Shown here piece by piece: positions 32,688-44,702 of a stretch of DNA of 64,000 nt. This DNA comes from Pyrenochaeta sp. MPI-SDFR-AT-0127. Taxonomy: Eukaryota > Ascomycota > Dothideomycetes > Pleosporales > Cucurbitariaceae. Within the stretch, counting starts at the first letter, position 1. Each line of letters opens with the position of its first letter. The notes beneath the pieces are model-generated. The model was not told the origin of the DNA. It saw only the letters and a program-made list of their open reading frames with translations, and made no database searches. Location: NCBI GenBank assembly GCA_020747015.1, contig JAGTJM010000001.1:248001-312000 (forward strand). The letters are read 5' to 3'. The position numbers and the translations under genes are program-made.

Positions 32688-34137
32688 CGGACGATATCTG
32701 TGTATACCATTCTTTGTAACTATTTAGTCTTAGTTTTATCGACGGCTACGGGCGATCGATCATCAGCGACGGCGCATGGGTAATTTCTTTTCTTTGATGG
32801 TCATCAAAGCGGTAGAGAAATAGCGATGGATACCCCCGGGTTATTTTGGCCCGGATCACTGGCTTTGGAGGCTGCCAAAGCGGTTGCTCGGAACATTTAC
32901 TGACGTTTGTGCGCTTTCCCGGGACAAACTTGGAACGACGAGGAAGTGTTTATGATCGTCGACATGGCGGTATTGGATGGGATATATGATCCAAAGATCA
33001 AAAGCTGTTTACAGTTGTTTCACGAACACTGGTGTATTTCGTATAGTCTAATTGGCCGATATACCTCTGTATTTCAAAGGAGGGGCCGGGCCGTTGCACG
33101 AACAGCACCGGAAATCTCAATGTAATTACCACACAATCTATCTGCTGCGATTATGCACAAGGCCCCGATCACGCTATCGGTAGGACGATCTCCGTGTACA
33201 TCATCTTCATTTTGTTTCCTTGCTCGAGCCATTTTGTTTCCAGCGCGCCGGTGGCAACGGTGCAACGCAGACATGGCTATCCAGGTATGTGCACAATGCT
33301 GGCGTCAACCCTTGAATGTCACACGTCAACGCATTCGCAGCTGTGGGCCGCCTACCAGCCGTTGGGGCTTTTTCATTCGGCTCCGAATTTTTCTAATTCA
33401 GTCTTCTGAAACACCAAGTCGGTCATCACGTGCGCCGATCAGACATGCGGGGTGATATGATTTGACGGAGCCGCGCCCCTGGTTTTTGGGCCTCACCACA
33501 GCTGCCTCAGCCTCCCGTTGTCGACCCCAACATATAACACTCGCACAATGCGGGGTCTCATTGAACCGCGCCTCCTTGGTGGTTGAGTAGACAATGGCTG
33601 ACGAGCAAAGCAATGGCTCACCCTCATTTTGCCTGTTCTGGGGTACTATCGATATGCTGCCGTAACGGTGGAGCCTGGTATCATCCTGTCATCTCCAACG
33701 TCGCCATCCTTGCATGGACAACCCGCGTTCCAACGGAGTAGCTTCTGTGACAGGCCAGCTTCTTCCCGGCCCGGATATCAAACACTTCATGCGTTTGGTG
33801 GGCTCGGCCCTTCGCCTGTCAGCCGTGACCCATGTTTTCTCTCTTGAACCTGAGACGGCCAGCTTCGCCGCGAGGCCTCGCCATGCGTACTCCTTTCTCT
33901 CCTCTCATTCCTTCTTCCCCGACTTGCGCTCGTTGAAAGTCGATATTAATTAGGGCTGGTTCCAATTTGCCCTTTGCTCGTGCTACTGTCGTTCTCTTCT
34001 TTCCCACCTCTACACTCTCTTTTTTTGTACACCAACCAGTCCTTACTATCGATATCCCGTCCTCTCGACGTCATTTCTTTATCGCAAGCTACACAACCCA
34101 TCGCAGAACAGTATTCACATTCTTTCTTTGAGATACA
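32688..34137. other. Intergenic, no gene seen
   Basis: About 1.45 kb between two plus-strand genes. The final 250 bases are pyrimidine-rich, like a fungal 5' leader. Short frames start with non-ATG codons or lack features. Confidence 0.5.
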
Positions 34138-36263
34138 ATGACCGACGTCATGGCTCAGCAGGGCCTGGGACTATCCGCTCCTACCTCCCGGCAAGATGTT
34201 ATCAGCGCACTATTGAACGACTATGGAAACTCTTTCAAATCACCCGTACCAACACTCAAAGATCTTCCCCCACCACCGCCGCCACGAGGCGATAGCCTCA
34301 AGAATAAACCCTTACCGGCTGTTCAAAGGATGAGCATGAAGTTTCAGTTGCGAGGTAAGCGGACCAATATGACGACGTTTGTGGTGGACGTGAATTCGAT
34401 CTCGTGTTATTTGTCTTCACTTTATGTGTTTGCTTGTGTGGGCTATGCCCAGCATATGTACCCATCTAGCTTATCTTCATATCGGCAACCTGTTTGGTGG
34501 ATGCGCAATTCAGCACTGCATATTAGCAGGGCAATTCGCTAACGCATCGCAGTTGATGAGGACATACCTTTGTCTCCAGATAGCCCGCGTAAAGATTCAG
34601 TGGAACAACGACCAAGAAAACGAATCGTTTCACGCAGCTTATCTCGCGACTCGAAACCACCATCCCTCCGACTGACTACTAGCAACGGATCAACAGCAAC
34701 CATCCCGCCTACGCCAGCACTACCACCGCCCACGAGATCTCTTGGTTCTTCAGAGCTCATTGATGAAAAGGATCTACCACCACCGCCACCAGAGAAGTCG
34801 ATCAGACGCAAGAGCGTCAAGCAACCGGCAATGGGAACCCAGCAGTCAAGGAGTGCAAGAGAGCTTGCGCGGAACGATTCTCTCCTATCCCAAGGGGAGC
34901 CGAAGGTCTCGGCTAATGTGTCTTCCGGGCCTGGCGAGGTGTCACCGATAGTCAAAAGAAAAGCGGTTCCGATGCCCCAGGTAAAAAGATTCAAGAGCTT
35001 AGCGGAATTGGGTCAAGGTCCTCGAGGAGGAAGAGGTGGTCCCATGCCTCCAACTTCTGCACCAAGGAAAGCGAGTGTCGATAGCCAAGCTACAGCTGTG
35101 TCTGATACAGACGCATCACAGTCCACAGATACGACCATAAGACCTCAACAGGAAGGACACTCAAACGAGGCGCCGGCGCTCAATCAACTTCCACCGACAC
35201 CAGACGAAGACGATGTTTCTGCAGCACCGGCGCCACCGCGAAAGGCCTTCACAGCCATAGGTTTGCCATCAAACCCGCGCGCCAAAGGCCCGGCATCGCC
35301 TCTGCACATGCGTGGAAAAAGCAGCACAGGCTTCAACATCCTGAAGGTACATATACACATCCCCTTCCCCGCACCCGCGCTTCTGCGGTAACAAGCTTTA
35401 CCATCAATGTCAGGGTACTTGAACTCCCCCTTGACATGATATGAATTTGAACGCTCACAGATGTGAATTAGGCACATAGGCCGGCTCCTCCTATCCCGTC
35501 CATGGAAGTCGGTACGATCACGCCGGAAATGACACCATCCCCGACGTTGAAGCCAATTGAAGCAAGGACAGATATGGAGATTTCACCAGTTTCGCCTCTT
35601 CCTTCACCGAGCGGGCAGCGCCGTCCATTTAGCTATGAAGCACCATCTGAACCCCAGAAGAACGCGGTCCAGCAACCAGTGAGGCCAACAACTGCTACAG
35701 CAGCGGCAGCTCCGCCTGCGCCGAAATCGCTAGCCCAACTCGTGCGTCCGCTACGAACGACATCTCTCGATCCCCCAGAATCAAGTCCAGAGTATCGTCC
35801 TTCCACAGCACCGGCACAAGAGGCACCCCAGCTTCTCAACTCCCCACCACCTTCTGTACCTGCTTCTCCGATCGCAAAGGCCTCGACCCCACCACCTTTC
35901 ACACCCCTGACCCGGCAACCGATCCCTCTTCCAGTAACGCTGATTCCGCAAATCACATCGTCGCAAGTTTACTGCTACACCTCGCACCGAACCAACATCT
36001 GGAGCAACAACACCTTCCAGCCAATGGGCTGTATGGTCTGCCACTCAAACGACAACGACCGCAAGTGGGCGTGTACGTGGTGCCAGTTGAGAATCTGCCG
36101 CGCATGCAGCGAAGAGCTGAACATGGTGCCCGGACGGGATCTGGGCAAGTTGCTCGAAGCGAAGAAGGAGTTGGAGGGAGTGGGAGGCGGGAACCCAGGC
36201 ATTGTTGTCTCGAGCGCGGATCTCGACGAACAAGTTGATGAGTATGAAGATAGATTTAGATGA
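34138..36263 (+). CDS. Disordered Pro-rich protein with C-terminal cysteine cluster (600 aa)
   Basis: Three exons: 34138-34354, 34553-35346, 35472-36263. Introns of 198 bases (GTAAGC..CGCAG) and 125 bases (GTACAT..ATTAG) are longer than usual here. Residues 1-470 are Pro/Ser-rich with several proline runs (LPPPPPPRG, DLPPPPPEKS) that could bind SH3, WW or profilin domains. The last ~100 residues look folded: VYCYTSHRTNIWSNN, then CMVCHSNDNDRKWACTWCQLRICRACSEEL. That gives a C-x2-C, C-x2-C, C-x2-C arrangement suited to binding zinc. I recognise this tail as typical of uncharacterised ascomycete proteins but have no name for it. Convergent with the sirtuin gene. Confidence 0.8.
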
Positions 36264-36562
36264 TCATTATTGAGCGAAAGGTAAGGCAGTGTGTAGACTG
36301 GTTTGCACTTGGATCTATAACGTCCGTGGAAGCCTAGATGTACGGCTCAGCGGCTTGGAGGGGCGTTTTATTTTTATTCCTCTGGGCATGGAATGGCGCA
36401 TGGGTAGGCACTTTGACATGTTTTTAACATGAACGCTTACAAGAATGGCAAGTACCCAGTCATGTAGCTAGCAGTGCTACCTACACAACAATTTTTCAAT
36501 AGTATTATTTCAGCTTATGACATACATCTTGTTTGGCTCTTGACAATCATAATGTGCTATTT

Positions 36563-37854
36563 CTATCTTTTGCTCTGCATTTGTTGCAATATCTTAACAA
36601 CCTCTGGTAAGACCTTCTCTACATTGTCGCTTAGTCTTACACCTTCTCTGCCCGTATTGCTGTCCTGAGCATCCCCAAAGAAAGCGTCTTCACCTCTTAC
36701 GCCGCCCATGTTCAAAACACCAATCGGCATCTGCCTCTCCTTTGCTCTTTTGACCAGCCTCCACGCAGAGTATGTTGCCAGACTACTTCCAACCACCAGA
36801 AGCCTCCCCGCCGCATCAACGGCCTGCTCAGCAGCGACCTTGGTCGCTGCAGGTATTGACTCGCCAAACATGATGACTGCAGGTTTCAGCACGCCCCCCT
36901 CACTGTTGGGATCCCACGCCCCATCCTTGTCCGTCTCCACTCTGACAATACCGCCTCCTGGCTTCGCAGGCGGGGTGTCGAGACACACAGGACACGCAGG
37001 ATACCGGAATGTGGTATATGGCGCATCGGGGATATCCACGTCGCCATCAGGGTTTGTCTTGAGACCCTTTTTGCGCCGCTCGTCCGGGTTCTCGGTATCC
37101 AGGGCTCCGCAGGCCAGCATTTCCTCGAGAAAGGCGGCCCAGGTAGGGTTCAGGGTGGAAAGCTGGTCCTGGAAGGCGCGCCTCGAGTACTCATTGCGAC
37201 AAGTTAGGCACACAAGGGAGCGTAAGTAGCCGTGGAGCTCTGTAGTGGGGAGCGAGGGGTGGGCAGTGGGATGGAACGAGTCTACGTCTATGCTATGGCG
37301 TTAGCAATCCTCGTTCTGGATTCTTGGCCACAACGCTTGTCGAGTCCCCATCACACGGAGTGAAGCTTATCAGCGTAAAACGTACTCTGTGTTATCACGC
37401 TTCCAACAACGCCCATGCGTCCTAGTTCCCCACAGGCCTCATGTGCCTTGTTTGGCCTCGCCTTGTGCAGATTGGTCCACCCAAGGAAACTCCTCGCCCA
37501 GTACCTTTTGCGCGCCTCATGGCTCTCACAGAACTCGTTGAAGTATATCGGGCGATACGTTTTATTCAGCGTATACGTTCCGTTTGCGCCGCGGTAATCT
37601 GCCAGGCCTGAGGCTACCGAGATACCGGCGCCTGTGAGGAGCAAGGTTTTGCCGCCATGTCGAGTATCTGACAATCGAGTAGAGAGCTTCGACTGAGAGA
37701 TTACAGAGGGCGATGCGGTCGTGGGAAGAGAAGGCGACAAAAAGTCCACCAGCGCAGCGATAGCACCGCTCACCGTCGTCGCACTCGCCGGTAAGATCTT
37801 GGGAAGCGGTAGCGGGTTTGTGTACGGAACTCGGAGGAGAGGGGCCCGGGGCAT
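36563..37854 (-). CDS. SIRT4-type NAD-dependent protein deacylase (class II sirtuin)
   Basis: Two exons, 37854-37386 and 37287-36563, give 397 aa. The 98-base intron (GTACGT..CATAG) splits the catalytic TQNVDSFH motif, which is complete only after splicing. Other motifs: TGAGISVASGLADYRG (residues 74-89), the catalytic His in TELHGYL, zinc pairs CLTC and CPVC, and GSSLATYSAWRL. The segment between the zinc pairs has LNPTW and GDV, as in SIRT4. The N-terminus is basic and free of acidic residues for about 35 residues, consistent with mitochondrial import. Known family role: lysine deacylation or ADP-ribosylation in mitochondria. Confidence 0.92.
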
Positions 37855-38935
37855 AGCGTGTACCTGCAAAGACGTGCGTCCTCATCCATTGTGCCGTGCA
37901 ATTGGAGAAAACATTGAGGCGGAGTGGCCAGTTTTTGGGTAGTGGTTATGTCATGATTCTCATCTTAGCGTCGATTTGGTAGTTCGGGGGCCGTCCCGCC
38001 AGGCAAAACCCATGGTCGCGTGGCACGGGAAAATCTGGTGCTACCCCCAGCTGCGGACTGTTTATTTTGGGGGCTTTTGCGAGATGCAAGCTGCAAGCTT
38101 TATCGATTTTATTTGCTTATCGGGTTTGTTTGCGGGGTTACCAAGGATGCGGCATCAGAGTCTTATGCAGCAGGGCTGTGTGCGTGCTTGAGGCTATGCT
38201 CGTGTAACCGCAATCAAGCACATACCAACGTCTAGAAGGTATAGAAGTTTCTTCCGTTAGTACACAGAAAGATGATGAGTAACGACGGTAGCTACCATTT
38301 CTCTATCATACATGATGATTTGTGGCAGGGTTGAGTTGGGGTACACTGAATTGAGCGAACTGGTAACATATTTCGAAGCCCCTCATATATTAAGAGGGTG
38401 TGGATAGCAGAAGGAACAGCGTTGTGTGCGCAATTGGTCCGATTGGACGACTGAATTTTGAAAGGAAGAAGAAAAAAGCTAGCATTGACAAGAAGCAGAT
38501 AGCTACAGAAACTTGCAAAGGTCCGCCCATGTGCCAATGGTATGCCTCAAATGCATGCAGTGATGCATCGAAATGACCGTGTAAGACGCCAATGATGCTC
38601 GTATGATGCTCATACCCCCTTTTGAAGAGAGTGTCCAATCTGTTAATATCCCAATTACGGTCCTATGCCCACATATACCGAATGCTTCAGAGACGGGAAT
38701 GAGTGTTGGAGTGGCCAGTTTTGGTCCACCAGTCAGTGGTATGACGCGAAGGGAAGAGCTACCGACGGGCGGTAGAATCAAGATCGATTGATTATGGACG
38801 GGTATTGTTACTAAGGAAAGCGCTCTTTGCCAATTGGCAGTGCGCCGAGATGGTCGTAAGGATCGTGACAAGGAGATGCGAAATGAAGAAGAGAAGTCGA
38901 AGAAGGCCCAAGACAGGCAAGAAGGTGGTGATTAC
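37855..38935. other. Intergenic, no gene seen
   Basis: About 1.1 kb between two minus-strand genes: the sirtuin promoter and the 3' region of the Myb/SANT-like gene. No convincing frame; a purine-rich patch lies near 38457-38480. Confidence 0.5.
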
Positions 38936-39652
38936 TCATTGAGAGTGCGGAAGGTGATGGGAGGAATATTGCATGGGATGCTGCATAGAATGATGCGTTG
39001 GTTGCAACATTGACTGAATGCTTGGTACTCGTTGTTGCGATGGGTAGCCTACTTGGTACGCAGGATAGTGCGGCTCTGCCACAATTGGCATGCCTGAATG
39101 GTGATCCTCGGGTTCTTCGTCGAGGTCAGAAATGCCTACTCCACTGTCATCGTGGTCGTGGTAGCTACCATCGTTCTGCTTCTTTTGCGCGGACCGATAA
39201 GCCTGTGCAAGATTCTTCAAGCCCTTCTCCATACACTACGTCAAGTTAGTCATTGCGGAGGTGGCAAGCGATATTCGGATAGGATATACCTTTTGCTCAA
39301 CAAGCTGCCATTTCTCCCCGACGCGAGCCGCGAGTATGCTCCACATGTCTCGCCGTACGTCCATGTATGCTTGCGCAAGAACATCCAGCTTGACGCCGTC
39401 CCACTGCTCTGCGTTCTGTCTCTCCATCAGGCGCTCATGTCGCTTGCGACACGCATTTGGCGTCTTGGAGGGAAAGTGCTTTGGTCCAATCTGGTTCCAG
39501 TTGAGGCCCTGGGCTCTGGCCTGGATGAGAGTTTCATCGTCTTTGGCCGACCAAGTGGAGCTCCGAGTGCCTGTTCCGCCTGCTGCAGACGCGGTTGACA
39601 CGGAGTTTCGGTGCGATGACGGAGTCTTTTCGATCTTAGGCATATTGGTCAT
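38936..39652 (-). CDS. Myb/SANT-like DNA-binding protein (220 aa)
   Basis: Two exons, 39652-39290 and 39235-38936. The 54-base intron (GTATAT..CGTAG) joins VEQK to CMEKGLKNL. After a Ser-rich start, residues about 30-75 (TWSAKDDETLIQARAQGLNW, NQIGPKHFPSKTPNACRKRHERL) match a Myb/SANT repeat with its conserved Trp residues and a third helix rich in basic residues. A second, weaker repeat follows (LAQAYMDVRRDMWSILAARV, GEKWQLVEQ). The C-terminal 90 residues are His/Gln-rich and disordered. Probable nuclear transcription or chromatin factor; targets unknown. An in-frame ATG three codons downstream (39643) is an equally possible start. Confidence 0.85.
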
Positions 39653-41218
39653 GAGGAAGGAGATATGATATGGAGAAAATAGAAATTGAGAGTAGAAATG
39701 CAGACCAGAGGGGCAGGGCGGAGACTGAGGAAGAGCAGACTGAAGGAAGCGACCGGGTTGTGAATTATGATTAGGGAAGAGATGGCGTAGGAGAACGAGA
39801 GTGCTAGCGGACGAACGAAAGGTAGGAGATATTCTCACAACAGAAAACGAAAGAACAGATGTTCGTACCTTTGGGTTTGGTGTATCTGAGGCTCTTCCTA
39901 GGGCATGGCGAAGAGCTTTATACAAGGAGCCGCACGGCGTGGGTACAGGACAACAAAGGCCAATGGGCCTCTCGGAGAATTGTTTTGAAACCAGGATATG
40001 TTTCTGTAATCGCCGGATCGATCTCCTATCTGCCCAAAAAGGTACGTGCAACTAGGCGAGGAGGAGGCTGTCCACTCGGCCGTGGCTCGAAGCGCCATCA
40101 GAAAGGGTCGGGCAAGGCCAAATTTGGCCGTCTGAGTGGTCGGAGCAGCGACAGCGAGCGGTTCTTTCCCCAGAACAAGGGAGGGATGTCTGTAACGGAA
40201 GCGCCTGTTTGAGAGTGCCTCGAGGGCTCCCTGTTGCGGCTGTGTCTAAAATTACTGCAGCCGACCAGAGGGTGGGTAGAGGGGGGGTGTGTGTGGAGGG
40301 CAAGGGCGGCTAATTTGACGCTGATTCGACGAGCCCATGGGCCCAAATAAAGACCTTGGCGAGCGACACCAGGGTAGAGACGCCTCGCATGCTCAAACTG
40401 CTGTAGGGCGCTGAAGTCATCAATACATTTGTAGGGCTGAGCACTCATGGACCTGCAGCCGGCTGCAGATGCAAAACGTGGGAGTTGCTGGAATGTCAGC
40501 GGGCCGTTCCCGAAGCAGAGCATCGACAGTGAGAACCAAGGGGGGGAATTTTGAGAATAGCATGCCCGACGACGCAAAAAAGACGGTGCAGATGCGGCCC
40601 ACAGGCCAGCCCGCGAGACGCTGGGAGAAATTAAGCGCGGGCGGGCCAGTTGGGCGAGTGTTGGTGTTTCAAGCAGCGATCGCAGGCGGAAGCGTCCGAG
40701 ATCCGTCAACCGACAATGCCGCTGCCGGCACGTGCTTCCGCTCAGAAGCGCCCATCTACGGGCGAACTGCTGCTCCACTGTCTGCTGGCTGCCGACCGTT
40801 CCTGTGCCCCCCAGACTGCCAGAACTATGGCCGTTTGGTGCTAGCAGCCTGTGGACTGCAAGCCAAGGCATGCATGGGCAGGAATAAACACGGCACTATA
40901 GCCGGCACACTGCTATTGCAGCCCATGCCCGCGCTACCCTATTCTAAGCATGCCAGCATAGCCGTGCGGTAGATGACAAGTCACTGTGGTACGGATCGGA
41001 GATGCCATGCACGACAAATTCCTCGATTCACCAGCAGCCGTTGTGTGCAACAAACTGTTTTGTCTGATACCTACCAAAAGAGCCGTCTCTCGCATAGCCC
41101 CAATCCCCCCAGCCCCAGCCTCGGCGTCCGAATCCAAGAATCGATAAAGCAAGCATGATGACCAAGCCCCTCCACCACACAGACACACAGACACACAGAC
41201 ACACACCTACACACACGT
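39653..41218. other. Intergenic, contains a CA-type microsatellite
   Basis: About 1.6 kb between two minus-strand genes. The part next to 39653 is A/G-rich on the plus strand, consistent with a long pyrimidine-rich 5' leader of the Myb/SANT-like gene. Frames on both strands are short and featureless. Confidence 0.5.
41174..41216. repeat. CA/ACAG microsatellite
   Basis: Short tandem array of ACACAG and CA units just beyond the stop codon of the flavin oxidase gene, in its 3' UTR region. Confidence 0.85.
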
Positions 41219-42877
41219 CTACATTCTCCAACCCTTTGTTCGATCGCGGAAGAAGCCATCTGGGTCGTATCGATCCCTCACGCCCCGTGCAAAGTCGGCA
41301 GTCCGCAGCCGGGCAAAATAGTCCTGTCGGAAATAGCAGTCGTTCATGAACAGCGGCAGATACGCTTCAGCAAGCTTTCCACTCTGCTGGAATCCAGTCA
41401 CAAGGTCACGAGTCCCCTGGTAGAGCTGCGTAGTGGCCTTGTCAATCACCTCGTCATCAGTCTTGAGCAAGTACGAGTAGTTGAACTCGATGATAATCAG
41501 GTCCTCGTCGTCTAGATCGATCAGGTCTCCACCTCTCTCTCTCGCCTTGCGGGCCATTGACTTGGGGATAGGCTGGTAAGCAATCGATCCAATGAGGCCC
41601 GGGACTGCAAGGGCCTTCTCAGTGGTCGTGCGCCAGTTTGCATGTATAGCTCCAAGGACTTCTGCTCCGTTCTCAACGCTGGGTAGCGGTATTGTCTCAG
41701 TCGTGATGGTGTAGATCGAGCCCTTGATAACAGCGAAGTTGTTGTAGGTAAGAAGGTCATAGTAGCTTCGAGTTTTGCAGTTATTAACAGTGGGCCCGAT
41801 GCTGATAAAGACGTCAAAGACACCTGGAGGCGGCGTAGGCCCGTCGTAGAAGAGGAACAGTGACCAGATGTCCACGGTACCGATGAGAGTTCCTAATGGG
41901 GCAATAACAAAGTCAGCGTTTGTCTCACTTGCTGTTTGTGCAGAGGCGTAACGTACGTTCAGCAGTCACGATAACTGCGGCTTTCTCGTCAGGATAGCTC
42001 TCGGTGAAATTTTGAACTGCTGCGAGCATTTCAGTGGTCTTGTCTGCTGTAAAGACCAAATTACCTCCCCAAATCTATTACTCTGTTAATTTGCAGCCCT
42101 GATATCGATCACACAAAAAAGCTTACCTCGCCAATGGGATGGGCAACCATAGTGTATGTTGTGACGATTCCGTAGTTGTTACCACCTCCTTTCAGTGCTT
42201 TGTACAGGTCTGGGTGACTGGTCGCAGATGCAGTAACAATGGTTGCATCGGCTAGCACGACCTCAAACTCAACAATATTGTTTGCAGCCCATGCGTACTG
42301 CGTAGATAGGAAGCTGAGTCCACCGCCGACAACATAACCACCGACACCAACCTCGCCAATCCTGCCGCCTACGACAGTGACGCCAGTGCCCTGCAAGGCG
42401 AAGTGGATGTCATCCCAGTCGTTGCCAGGACCAACTCGCACTGTCATCGAGGCAGGGTCAAAGACGACCTGATTGAGTTCATGCGTAGAGATCAATGGAC
42501 CTCCTTCAATGCTAGCGAAGCCTTCATTAGGGTTACTAGCGGTAGAGGTATCAAGTCAGCACATGGGTCGCATCTGATTCATGGCTGGCCACTCACTGTC
42601 CACCAGACTTCACTGCAAAGGTTTCATTGTTGTCATTCAAGACTTGAACGATAACAGCAACCTCATCTGCGGTCTTGGGGAATATGATGCATGATGGTTG
42701 CAGTGCACTGCATCCAGTGCTCCAGTAATTGTTCCGCTCGGCTATGTATTCCTTGGAAAGTGATTGTTGGGCCGCAATCCCAAGTGCACCAACTTGGGAA
42801 CAAGTATCAGCCGCGACTGAGTGAATCAAGTATGAGAAAAGAGTATGTGCCAAGAAAGCAAATCGATGGGGAGCCAT
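41219..42877 (-). CDS. Secreted FAD-linked oxidase, berberine-bridge/AA7 type (493 aa)
   Basis: Four exons: 42877-42597, 42535-42127, 42074-41957, 41892-41219. Introns are 61, 52 and 64 bases with consensus ends. The N-terminus has a signal peptide (HRFAFLAHTLFSYLIHSVAA). The FAD-binding PCMH domain includes CIIFPKTADEVAVIVQ, and SGGHNPNEGF with the His expected to bind FAD covalently; this His is complete only after splicing. GVGGYVVGGGLSF follows. The Cys that gives bicovalent attachment in gluco-oligosaccharide oxidases is missing: the site reads GGRIGEVGVGG. The C-terminal berberine-like segment is short (CYFRQDYFARLR, RYDPDGFF). Likely an extracellular oxidase of sugars or small alcohols; substrate unknown. 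Divergent from a GH3 beta-glucosidase. Confidence 0.9.
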
Positions 42878-44702
42878 TGTAACAGAACTGCTGGGGTAAT
42901 GGATAGAAACCAGAGCGGCTCAGTCTCCTTGAACAACCACAACTGCATCGTCAATCCTGATGCCTTTATGGACAGCTCCATTCCCCCTTCCTCCCCATCT
43001 CGAGACATGCTGTTCGGCGCGAATGGTTATCATGCTGAAGGTGAGGTCATTATGCATCTGGTCGTGGTCGTTTGGTGGAGGCGAGCGTCGCACAGCGTAG
43101 TCATATACACCCATCTTTGGCGTCGAGCGTGGATGATACGAAGTCGATACGAAGTCGATACGGATGTATAGTGGTTTTCCCTGGTCAGTGGAGGTCGGCT
43201 TTGGATGTCGGTCGCTGAGTGCAAATAGCCACACCATCCACAAGTCAATTGAGCCAGCAGCGAGGTTAGTGATATATGCCGACCAAGAGCGCCCAATACT
43301 TGATCCTGGAAAGCGTGAGGCTGCAGGGAGCCGAAGTAGGTCAATGAAGTCATAGGCTTCCAGGTTTGCGGTGTTGCTCAGGGTAATAATACAGGGGTGC
43401 ATTAAAGGGGAAGCGTCGATGGGGCGCTAACGCAACCGAGACAGCCGTCCCTGTCAATCTCTCTTAACCCGGTCCATCTCTGTCGGACCAACATGCTCAT
43501 TCTTTCCCTCTCCCCGGCAAGCTTCAATGAGAGTGGTCGCGTGAACAGCGGCATATCTCCACCTTTGTTCGATTCCAGACATGTGCGCGCGTTGATCCAC
43601 TGCTCTTTTTGATGCGACAGAATCCAACTGAGGTGAGGTACACATTCAGTGACTGCTTTGGGAAACACTGTGGGATGCCTTATCGAGGACAGGTTTGTCG
43701 TGGTACTCTCTCTGTCACTTGCGCTAAAATAACCGGAATTAGACTCTTACGCTACACCTCTGCAGGAAGCGCTAGGACGGACACTATGGCGACGGACGCT
43801 AACGCGTAGCACTTGAATACTGAGAAACACATATCAGTCCTGTTCCCTTAAATGATTCAGAACGATCTATACTAGCAGAAAAAGACGGTACCCTGCGTTG
43901 TGTTGGCGTAGATGGACTGCCTCTAAGTTCTGCTTATTTCAAAGTACGAGAGCCTCTTCAGGTATTCTCTTCCGCGGCTCTAGGGATCAACGCTCACAAC
44001 CAATCACGGGGCCTGTAATGTCAAATTGAGCCCATCCACGAGCTTAAGCTGAAGGACCCTCGGAGCAGAAGGGGAAACATGGGGGGTGGGCTCACCATAG
44101 TACGCGTCCGGCTACCAAGAGCACTGTCGCCTTGGCAATATCCACTTCAAACTAGAAAGTCGGTCCCAAGACTACTCGCGACTCTCACTCGAGATCATGA
44201 AGGGAGTCGAGCACGAAGAAAGTAGGTGTAGCCTGAGACGCAGCGGCTGAGAAGGTTTCAGCTCGGAAAATTATCCAGCTGCGAGTTGCATCCCCTTTCA
44301 GCGAATGCATCTCGGTCGCACGTGGCCCGCTCCTCAGTTTTGCATACATCGTAGGTCAGCTGCTCTTCTCCGAATCCATACTAATAGCCGGCACTACCAC
44401 ACGACCCCGGCTCCGAGCCTTGACCTTCTCCATAAAGTCCAGCCGCTACCCACATCCTACACGGGCGTATAGCTGAATTTGGCCTTCGCATTACTTGGAT
44501 GTCCATCATTATACAAAGATCACGGCTAGCGCAGACCTTCTTTGGCAAGAACGCGACATGATCGATACTTTGGAACTGCGGGGTCACTAGACATGGTGCA
44601 GTCAGGAGTATATATTCACACCTTCTTTTACGGATCTGAAATTTTGTCGTGAACTTTCGTTCCGCGCGAGTCTTTCCTTGAAATCCCAATCACTCCTTCA
44701 CC
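42878..44702. promoter_or_regulatory. 1.8-kb region between oxidase and beta-glucosidase
   Basis: Divergent intergenic region. A short direct repeat of an 11-base unit lies at about 43138-43160. A TATA-like element precedes the GH3 gene. No gene could be supported in either strand. Confidence 0.5.
44608..44616 (+). promoter_or_regulatory. TATA-like element of the GH3 gene
   Basis: GTATATATT lies about 90 bases upstream of the start codon at 44703, a usual distance for a TATA box in an inducible fungal gene. Confidence 0.55.

Noticed and set aside
33194..33409. Possible small secreted protein with hydrophobic N-terminus
   Set aside because: The frame begins with GTG, has no ATG in the right place, and lacks a cysteine pattern or splice support.
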